Assembly (NCBI GenBank): GCA_943788755.1
Contig: CALSRM010000002.1
Coordinates: 27,505-91,504, forward strand
DNA from: an uncultured Flavobacteriales bacterium
GTDB lineage: Bacteria; Bacteroidota; Bacteroidia; Flavobacteriales_D; Parvicellaceae
Direction: 5' to 3'
Length of the DNA stretch: 64,000 nt
In this document: positions 53,524-62,200 of the stretch, one piece after another
Layout: every line of letters starts with the position of its first letter
Numbering within the stretch: position 1 is the first letter of the stretch
The notes under the pieces: model-generated
Told to the model about the DNA's origin: nothing
Database searches by the model: none
Seen by the model: the letters and a program-made list of their open reading frames with translations, nothing else
Position numbers and translations under genes: made by a program

Positions 53524-54478
53524 ATGAATAAAATAACAGATTTGTTTAATGTGAGATATCCTATTGTTCAAGGTGGGAATGATATGGTGTAGTGGATGGG
53601 AATTAGCAAGTGCAGTAAGTAATGCAGGTGGTTTAGGTATAATTGGCTCCGGGTCTATGTACCCTGATGTTCTAAAAGATCATATTGTCAAATGTAAAAA
53701 CGCTACGGACAAACCTTTTGCGGTGAATTTACCCATGTTATATCCAGACATTGAAAAACATGTTGAAACCATAATCGAATTGAAAGTGCCAATTGTTTTT
53801 ACTTCAGCAGGTAATCCTAAAATTTGGACGAAGCACCTACAAGAACATGGAATTATAGTAGTACATGTTGTTTCAAGTGTAAAGTTTGCATTAAAAGCAG
53901 AAGCTGCAGGTGTTGATGCCTTGGTGGTAGAAGGTTTTGAAGCAGGAGGGCACAACGGAAGGGATGAAACAACCTACCCTTTGTTTGATACCAATGGTTG
54001 TGGAACAAGTTAAAATCCCAGTCTTGCTGCAGGAGGGATTGGTTCTGGTTATTCAATGTTAGCTTGCATGGTACTTGGTGCAGATGGTGTTCAAATGGGA
54101 AGTCGATTTGTTGCTTCGGAAGAATCTTCTGCACATATCGACTTTAAAAATGAAGTAGTAAAATCGCAAGAAGGAGACACCATGTTGACGTTAAAAGAAA
54201 TAACTCCTGTTCGCCTGATTAAAAATGATTTTTACGCTAGAATTGAAGTAAAATATAATGAAGGTGCTTCAATTGATGAACTGAAAACTCTATTGGGTAG
54301 AGGAAGAGCTAAGAAAGGTATGTTTGAAGGAGACTTGAAAGAAGGAGAGTTAGAAATTGGACAGGTTTCCGGGACTTTAAATGATATAAAACCTGCGGGT
54401 GAAATTGTACAATCAGTTATGCAGGAGTTTTATTTGGCTAAAGAGGAAATAAACCAGAATAATCGTTTTAACATATAG
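53524..54478 (+). pseudogene. Nitronate monooxygenase / 2-nitropropane dioxygenase, broken by three single-base indels
   Basis: FMN-dependent TIM-barrel family that oxidises alkyl nitronates. The ATG at 53524 reads NKITDLFNVRYPIVQGG and then meets a stop. Removing one G at 53577-53579 continues in the next frame as MIWCSGWELASAVSNAGGLG ... VEGFEAGGHNGRDETT; removing T53975 gives TLCLIPMVVEQVKIPVL; adding one base after 54025 gives AAGGIGSGYSMLACMVLGAD to the end. The corrected length is exactly 954 nt (317 aa), and there is no other stop in the reconstructed frame. It is called interrupted, but the retained family motifs allow recent decay or sequencing error. Confidence 0.8.
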
Positions 54479-54488
54479 GAAGTGGAGA

Positions 54489-55727
54489 ATGATAAAATTT
54501 GAAAAATTTACCTTAGAGAATGGATTAACAGTTATAGTCCATGAAGATAAATCTACTCCAATTGTAGCTTTTAATATTTTATATGATGTTGGAGCGAGAG
54601 ATGAAGATGAGAGTAGAACGGGTTTTGCTCATTTATTTGAGCATCTAATGTTTGGAGGGTCGTCGAATATTCCAAATTTTGATAACCCATTACAACAAGC
54701 AGGAGGCAGCAGCAATGCTTTTACTTCGAATGATGTAACCAATTATTATGATACACTTCCAGTTCAAAACTTGGAAACTGCATTTTGGCTAGAGTCAGAT
54801 CGGTTAAATAAATTAGCTTTTACGGATAAAAGCCTTGAAGTTCAAAGGAGTGTGGTGATTGAAGAGTTTAAACAAAACTATTTGAATCAGCCTTACGGTG
54901 ATGTTTGGTTGTTACTGAGACCATTGGCTTATAAAGATCATCCATATAAGTGGGCTACTATTGGTAAAGAAATAAAGCACATTGAAGATGCTACAATGGA
55001 GGATGTAAAAATCTTTTTTTACAAACATTACACGCCTCAAAATGGAATTTTATGTGTAGCAGGAAACGTAACTGTCGAGCAAATAAAAGAACTTTCTAAA
55101 AAGTGGTTCGGACCAATTGAGACTAGAGAAAAATATGTTAGAGAATTACCTGTTGAGCCAAAACAGCGAGAATTACGAAAGCTAGAGGTAGAACGAGATG
55201 TTCCAAGTGATGCTTTATATATGACTTTTCACATGGCTAGTCGAATGGATAAAAGATTTTATTTGGCCGACATGTTATCGGATGTATTGTCTAGAGGGAA
55301 ATCTTCTCGATTTACAAAACGATTAGTCTTGGAAAAACATTTGTTTACGGAGCTAGATGCATTCATATTAGGTAGTTCTGATGCTGGATTATTTGTCATA
55401 AGTGGCAAGCCAAAGGAAGGCGTTTCATTGGAAGAAGCATATGCAGAAGTTCGTTTGGAACTAGAAATTTTACAAAAAGAATTAGTAACTGAATACGAGC
55501 TTCAAAAAATCAAAAATAAAATGGAATCAATAAATATTTTTGGAGAAATGAGTGTTTTAAACAAAGCAATTAACTTATGTTCATTTGAATTGCTAGGAGA
55601 TGCACAGATGATCAATCAGCAAATGGATAATTATACAAGTATAACACCAAGAGACTTACAAGAAGAGGCAATGGAAATATTTAAAGAAGAAAACTGTAGT
55701 GTATTGTTTTATAAAGCGAAGAAATAA
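54489..55727 (+). CDS. M16-family zinc peptidase, catalytic subunit
   Basis: 412 aa, no signal peptide seen. The inverted zinc motif HLFEH (His48, Glu51, His52) is complete, in GFAHLFEHLMFGGSSNIPNF. A downstream ligand Glu lies in the VVIEEFKQNYLNQPYGDVW block, and the C-terminal M16 half carries YMTFHMASRMDKRFYLADML. A purine-rich AGGAAGTGGAG precedes the ATG, an unusually good ribosome-binding site for this window. It overlaps the next M16 gene by one base (TAATG), giving the usual active/inactive pair; it may act as a heterodimer on peptides. Confidence 0.93.
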   Translation: MIKFEKFTLENGLTVIVHEDKSTPIVAFNILYDVGARDEDESRTGFAHLFEHLMFGGSSNIPNFDNPLQQAGGSSNAFTSNDVTNYYDTLPVQNLETAFWLESDRLNKLAFTDKSLEVQRSVVIEEFKQNYLNQPYGDVWLLLRPLAYKDHPYKWATIGKEIKHIEDATMEDVKIFFYKHYTPQNGILCVAGNVTVEQIKELSKKWFGPIETREKYVRELPVEPKQRELRKLEVERDVPSDALYMTFHMASRMDKRFYLADMLSDVLSRGKSSRFTKRLVLEKHLFTELDAFILGSSDAGLFVISGKPKEGVSLEEAYAEVRLELEILQKELVTEYELQKIKNKMESINIFGEMSVLNKAINLCSFELLGDAQMINQQMDNYTSITPRDLQEEAMEIFKEENCSVLFYKAKK

Positions 55728-56998
55728 TGTTAGATAGAATTACAGCACCAGAGATAAAGAAAATAGAAAAGGTTTCTTACATTGAACCTGAAGTTAGAAC
55801 GTTAAGTAATGGAATGAAAGTTCTAGGATTTAATATTGGAAGTCAGGAAGTTATTCAATTGGAATTCAATTTTTATTCAGGATCTAAGTATCAAGAGAAA
55901 AGCCTAATAGCTGGATATGTGAGTAAAATGATAGGAGAGGCGTCGTCCAATTATGCCTCCGGAGAAATAATGGATAAGATTGATTATTACGGTGCTTTTC
56001 TGCAATCTGGTTCTGATAGAGATATGTCTCATGTTACTTTGTTTACTATTCAAAAACAATTAAAATATGTATTACCGGTTTTTGCTGAAGCACTTTCAAA
56101 ACCTACTTTTCCTGAAAGAGAATTGAGTATTCACTTAAAAAATGGGAAGCAAAATTATAAAGTCGAAAATGAAAAGGTAGGGTACCGGTGTCGTCAACTT
56201 TTCACAGAATTACTATTCAAAAATCATGCTTACGGAAAGCTTGCTGATGAAGCTACTTACGATGAGGTAAATTCATCTATGTTGATTAAATTTTACAAGA
56301 GAATGTATTCTGCAAGTAATGGATTAATTGTAGTTGCAGGAAAATTTGATGATTCTTTATACAGTCAGCTTGAAAAGGAATTTGGGAGTATTCCTGTTGG
56401 TGAAAATAAAAGAAGTTTTCAAAAAGTGGTAAGTTCCAAAGCAGAAAAAGTTTACGAAGAGAAGCTAGGAGCAATTCAATCAGGGATTAGAATTGGAAAA
56501 GTATTGGATGTGCAATATGGTTCAGATGAGTTTTTCAAACTACAAATTCTAAATACGGTTTTTGGGGGGTATTTCGGGTCACGTTTAATGTCTAATATTA
56601 GAGAAGATAAAGGGTACACATATGGAATTGGTTCTGCAATTACTTCAATGGAAGATGCAATGTTCTTTTTTCTTTCAACAGAAGTTGGTGCAGACGTGAC
56701 CAATGAAGCTCTAAAAGAGGTGTATTTTGAATTGGATAGATTGCGTGATGAATTGGTTTCTGAGGAAGAATTGGTGATGGTAAAAAATTACATGCTAGGT
56801 TCTATGTTAAAAAGCTCGGATGGACCGTTTTCAATGGCGGATAAATATAAAGCAGTTTATTTTAAAGGGGAAGATTTAAGTTTTTACGATCGCTATATTT
56901 CAATGGTAAATAATGTGACATCAGAGGAATTACTTGAAGTTGCGAAAAAATATTTTGACCCAGAGGAAATGTTGGAAGTTGTTGTTGGTAAAAAGTAA
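55727..56998 (+). CDS. M16-family peptidase homologue, non-catalytic partner
   Basis: 423 aa M16 fold (TLSNGMKVLGFNIGSQEVIQ, FSGSKYQEKSLIAGYVSKMI) but without HxxEH: the equivalent position reads YVSKMIGEAS, so it cannot bind zinc there. It retains the substrate-binding R/Y segment NIREDKGYTYGIGSAITSM typical of the partner subunit. Translationally coupled to the catalytic M16 gene (start within its stop). Together they resemble two-chain M16B peptidases. Confidence 0.92.
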   Translation: MLDRITAPEIKKIEKVSYIEPEVRTLSNGMKVLGFNIGSQEVIQLEFNFYSGSKYQEKSLIAGYVSKMIGEASSNYASGEIMDKIDYYGAFLQSGSDRDMSHVTLFTIQKQLKYVLPVFAEALSKPTFPERELSIHLKNGKQNYKVENEKVGYRCRQLFTELLFKNHAYGKLADEATYDEVNSSMLIKFYKRMYSASNGLIVVAGKFDDSLYSQLEKEFGSIPVGENKRSFQKVVSSKAEKVYEEKLGAIQSGIRIGKVLDVQYGSDEFFKLQILNTVFGGYFGSRLMSNIREDKGYTYGIGSAITSMEDAMFFFLSTEVGADVTNEALKEVYFELDRLRDELVSEEELVMVKNYMLGSMLKSSDGPFSMADKYKAVYFKGEDLSFYDRYISMVNNVTSEELLEVAKKYFDPEEMLEVVVGKK

Positions 56999-57124
56999 AT
57001 GGAGCTTTAAACAACCTTTATAATCAAAAGTGTTTTATTTTATAACATTTACTCTATAACTGCGTTATAGTAATCACAAATTGTTTTGAAAACAGAAAGA
57101 CATATTCGTATTAGAGATGCCGGA

Positions 57125-59158
57125 ATGAAAGAATTGAAACGCTTTATTTCGGTAATTTTCTTTCTAGTGGGTTCATTTATGTCTTTTGGACAAGTTACTT
57201 CTCCTGAAGTAAAGTGCCTTGCAGTTGATGCTGTTGGTGATGTTACTGTTACTTGGATTTCAGCTGCCGATCCGACAGGTATTTTTGTTGAGTATCGAGT
57301 TTATGCAGACAATGGAGGAGGTTTTGTTCAGGTAGGAACGGAATCTGTTCTGGGAGCAAGTTCTTTTAATCACCTAGGTGCAAATGCAAATGCCAACTCA
57401 GTAAAATATATAGTAACAAGTTTCTCTACAGCGGAATCTTTGGCGCAAGACACGCTATCAACTATTTTTTTATCGGTTAATAACCCGGGAGATGGAACGG
57501 CTTTGCTAATATGGAATATAATGTCAACTCCTGCAATAATTACTGCAAACAATTGGTATATGATTTATCAGGAATATCCTACGAATGTATGGAGCTTGAT
57601 TGATTCTGTTCAATACGGAGACGAAAATTACCGGGATACGATTACGTTATGTAATGAAACAATAAACTACAGAATTGAATTAGAGGATGATTCGGGTTGT
57701 AATTCAGTTTCTAATATTGACGGAGATATACTTCAAGATTTGATACCCCCAGATGCTCCGGTTATTGATTGGGTGACGGTTGATACAGCTACTGGAGATG
57801 CTTTGATTAACTGGACCGAAAGCAACGCGATTGATGCTACTGGCTATATAATCTTAGAGTTTATTTCCGGTGGTTGGATAATTATTGATACAGTTTATGG
57901 ATATGCCAATACAAATTATACTAAAATAAATGCTTTGGTTGATTTCCAACCAGAGAATTATGGAGTCGCTGCTTTTGATAGTTGTTCTAATACTAGTCCA
58001 ATGGGAGTTCCTCATAATTCTATTTATGTATCGACATCGCTGGATATTTGTGCCAAAGAAGTATCTATTACTTGGAATGCTTATCAAAATTGGAATACGG
58101 GAGTACTTCGATATGAAGTATACGCATCTAGTGGAGGAGCATATTCTTTAATTAGCTCTTTAGGGAGTTCAGTAACATCATATATTCATACGGGAGTTCT
58201 TGCTAATAAATTGTATTGCTATGTAATAAGAGCTGTGAATGTAGGGGAGACATCTAGCTCTATTTCCAATAAGGTATGTCGATTTGTAAACCAACCACCT
58301 TTGCCTCAATTTGCTTACCTTCAATCAGCTACCGTAGTTAGCGATGATGAAATAGAGGTTCGTTTTCACTCTGATGTTTCTGCGATTGTAAATTCTTATA
58401 CATTAGAAAGAACCGATAATTTAGCGAATCCGTTTGATGTTGTCTCTGTATCAACCGGAGGTATGGATCCAATCGTATTTGCTGATTATAATGTATCAGC
58501 TGATAACCAAAGTTATTATTATCAAGTTGTTTTGGAGGATAGTTGTGGCAGAAGTTCTTTGATTTCGAATATAGGAAGGTCTATTTTATTAAGTGTTACC
58601 GAAAATAAAACAACTTTAGTTAATCTCTTACAATGGACAAAATATGAAAGTTGGGATGGAAGTATTATGGAGTATAGAATTTTTCGTTCCGTAAATGGAG
58701 TTTACGATTCAAGCCCAGTTGCAACGGTTCCAGCTAGTCAATCATTTTATCAAGATAATATAGGAGATTTGGTAACGAACAATATTACCGGTGAATTTTG
58801 CTATTATATAGAAGCAGTCGAAAATGTTAATAATTACGGAATTTCTGAAACTAGTTTTTCCAATAGAACTTGTATAAATCATATTCCTATTGTATATATT
58901 CCCAATGGTCTTTTCATAGGAGGACATAACAATACCTGGAAACCTAAAGTTAGTTTAATAGATTTCAGTTCTTACGATGTTAAGGTGGTTAATAGACAAG
59001 GTCACATTGTTTTTAATTCTACTGATGCCAATCAAGAGTGGGATGGAAGCTATAAAGAGAAGTATGTCCCAATTGATGTTTATGTTTATCAATTAACCTT
59101 TGTCGATGCAGAAGGTCAGTTCTACGAATTTAGTGGTCATGTTACTGTGGTCAGATAG
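57125..59158 (+). CDS. Secreted fibronectin-type-III-like repeat protein with T9SS type B sorting domain
   Basis: 677 aa from the ATG at 57125, which gives a signal peptide (RFISVIFFLVGSFMSFGQ); a TTG at 57086 opens the frame earlier. The body is a series of Fn3-like modules (KCLAVDAVGDVTVTWISAAD, YEVYASSGGAYSLISSLGSS, YRIFRSVNGVYDSSPVATVP). The last 85 residues form a gliding-motility-associated C-terminal (CHU_C, type B) domain: YIPNGLFIGGHNNTWKPKVS, VKVVNRQGHIVFNS, WDGSYKEKYVPIDVYVYQLT. It is exported by the T9SS to the cell surface, where it may serve adhesion; no ligand is known. Confidence 0.87.
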   Translation: MKELKRFISVIFFLVGSFMSFGQVTSPEVKCLAVDAVGDVTVTWISAADPTGIFVEYRVYADNGGGFVQVGTESVLGASSFNHLGANANANSVKYIVTSFSTAESLAQDTLSTIFLSVNNPGDGTALLIWNIMSTPAIITANNWYMIYQEYPTNVWSLIDSVQYGDENYRDTITLCNETINYRIELEDDSGCNSVSNIDGDILQDLIPPDAPVIDWVTVDTATGDALINWTESNAIDATGYIILEFISGGWIIIDTVYGYANTNYTKINALVDFQPENYGVAAFDSCSNTSPMGVPHNSIYVSTSLDICAKEVSITWNAYQNWNTGVLRYEVYASSGGAYSLISSLGSSVTSYIHTGVLANKLYCYVIRAVNVGETSSSISNKVCRFVNQPPLPQFAYLQSATVVSDDEIEVRFHSDVSAIVNSYTLERTDNLANPFDVVSVSTGGMDPIVFADYNVSADNQSYYYQVVLEDSCGRSSLISNIGRSILLSVTENKTTLVNLLQWTKYESWDGSIMEYRIFRSVNGVYDSSPVATVPASQSFYQDNIGDLVTNNITGEFCYYIEAVENVNNYGISETSFSNRTCINHIPIVYIPNGLFIGGHNNTWKPKVSLIDFSSYDVKVVNRQGHIVFNSTDANQEWDGSYKEKYVPIDVYVYQLTFVDAEGQFYEFSGHVTVVR

Positions 59159-59241
59159 TTACTTCCATGGGGTAGCTAATTTTGGATTGGCACTCTTCCA
59201 ATAAATACAATTACAATATTTTTCATGCATTTATTGTGAGA

Positions 59242-62200
59242 CTACCTAAAAAGCGCTACAGATCCAGAATTCTTAATACCATTGATTTCTACTACGAAAA
59301 AGTAAGTTCCTTCCGGCACAGCTTTACCAACATTTGTGTATCCATCCCATTTAGTGTTTCCTCCGGTCGAAATAAATATTATTTGACCCCATCGATTGTA
59401 TATTTTTAGATCTGAACAGTTATTTAATTCTCCTGCAACTTTTAAGTCAAAAATATCGTTTTCTCCATCTCCATTTGGCGTAAATACGTTAGGAATAAAA
59501 ATGTCAAAGTAATCATCAAAATTTAAAGTGGTTCCATAAAAAGTAGAGTTGTCAACACACCCATTTGAATTGGTTACGGTTAACGTCGTGGTAAAATCTT
59601 CTCCGTAAGGAAGAGCGTAAGTTGGACTTTCAATAGTTGTTGATCCTCCATCACCAAATAGCCAATCAAAGCTAATTCCATCAATAGATGTGTTGGTGAA
59701 TTTTACAACTGCACCTTCGCAACCAGCTTCAATTTCAGACGAGAAAGAAGCAATGGGAACGCTCAGCACCATAATTTCCACAGAATCTTGGTCGGAACAA
59801 CCTTGAACGTCAGTTACGGAGACGTGGTAAGTAATATCTACTTGCGCAGTGGAGTATGGGTTCGCAATGTTTGGATCTGATAAATAGGTGCTCGGAGTCC
59901 AAGTGTAAGCGCTTCCAATTGATCCAAAAACATCTAGTTGAACACTATCTTCTAGGCAAATGATTTGGTCCGATATGGCATCAACAATAAAAACACTAAC
60001 AATCACCGAATCCGTATTTATGCATGTGTTCGAATCCGTAACGCTTACAATAAATTGCATTGTGGTATCAGGTGTTGCGTTTGGATTAAAAACTAGGTCA
60101 TCATCTAAAAAGGCTTCATTTGTCCAGTTGTAAGATATTCCTCCAGACGCAATTAATTGGATAGTGTCGTCAATACAAATGTTGACGTTGTTTCCAGCAT
60201 CTGCGATGGGAAGCGGATTAATAATCACAGAAACCGTATCAGAATTAATACAGCTATTAACATCGGTTCCCGTTACAATATAGTCGGTAGTGTCATTTAT
60301 TGTTACAGTTGGGTTGGAGCTTGTGTCATCTGAAAGGCCGGTTTCAGGAGTCCATAAATACGAATCTCCCCCAGTAACTAGTAATTGAGTTGTATCTCCA
60401 ATGCAAATTTGAATATCACTTCCTGCACTAATGTTAGGAAGGCTGTAAACGGTTACTACAACACTATCGGTATCCATGCATCCGTTAATGTCTGTAATTA
60501 ATACCACATAATTTGTCGTCACAATTGAATTCGCCCAAGGATCTGCAATATTCGGGTTACTTAAATCGGTATTCGGTGTCCAAACATAAGTGTCGCCACC
60601 TGAAGCATTTAATTGTGTAGAATCACCATTACAAATGGTTATATCTGCTACCGCATCACCAATAGGTAATTCGTTAACTGTAACCAAAATAGAGTCTGAC
60701 TGAATACATCCGTTAGTATCGGTTATAGTTGCAATGTATTCCGTAGTTATTATTGGAAATGCTTGTGTAATAGCGTTTAATGAATTGGATAAGTTATTTG
60801 TGGGTGTCCAACTATAGTTTAAACCACCAGTTGCTGTCAAGGTGGTTGTGTCTCCAACACAAATAGCAGCATCATTTCCTGCAAAAGGACTTGGCAGCGT
60901 ATTTACGATTACGGAAATAGTATCGGAGCTTGCACACCCATTTATGTCCGTAGCGTTAACTATGTATTCCGTTGTGTCTGTCGGAAATGCCATAGGATTG
61001 GCAATTGCCTCGTCAGTTAAAGTAATACTCGGTGCCCATAGATAACTTGTTCCTCCATTGGCTAGGAGTTGTGTAGAATCGCCAATGCAGATTTCGACAT
61101 CATTTCCAGCATCAATAATAGGAAGTAAATTTACATGTACGATAACAGAATCCAAGCCAGAACATGTGTCATTTGCGGTTATAACATAAAATGTAGTTGT
61201 TACTGATGGAAATACATTTGGATTTGACACAGAAGGATCAACTATTAAACTTGCTGGAGTCCATGAATAAATAGTTCCATCTATTGCGGTAGGGTTTCCT
61301 CCAATAACTACTGAGTCACCAAAACAAATGGTTGTATCGTTACCAGCATCAGTTGGTACATTTTGATTTACATAAATTGTCAAAGTATCGGTTAACGTGC
61401 ACAAATTCACGTCAGTTACGGTAAGAACATATACTGCAGTATCGAGAGGTGTTGAAATAGGTGTGTAAATATTGGGGTCAGACAATTCATTTGTTGGAAA
61501 CCATATTGGTGTTCCGACCCCAGAGGCATTTAGTTGGATGTTATCTCCTGGACAAACCCATAAATCTTCTCCTGCATCAATTATTGGTAATGGGTTGACC
61601 GTTAAGATAATAGAGTCTGAATCAGTGCAGCCTAAAACATCTGCTCCGGTGACGATATATTCCGATGTATTGCTAGGAAAAACAAAAGGGTTTGCGATAT
61701 TTATATCGGTAATTGAATCAGCAGGTGTCCACGAGTATACAATAGCTCCAGATGCATTTAATTGAATAGAATCTCCTTCACAAATTGAGACATCTAAACC
61801 AGCATCCACTGTGGTGAGCAAATTCACTGAAACTTGAATTTCTGCTGTATCTCTGCAGGATCCATTAGCTCCATAAACAAAATATGTTTCAGTTATAGTG
61901 GGACATGCAGTAGGGTTAGATAGAGTTGAGTCATTTACCACAGGTTCCCAGGCATATGTAGTTGCTCCAAAAGCTGATAAATTAGCGCAATCTCCCAGAC
62001 ATATAGTAGTATCGTTATTGGTGGATAATGTAAATGCTTGGTCGATATTTAGATCCATGGTGTCAGTCATTCTACATCCGAATCCATCTATCACCGCCAA
62101 TACATATTCAGTCGTAACAATTGGTGAAGCAAATGGATTTAATATAGCGTCGTTACTTAGTCCAATAGAAGGAATCCAATTCGTTGTTCCAATTGATGAA

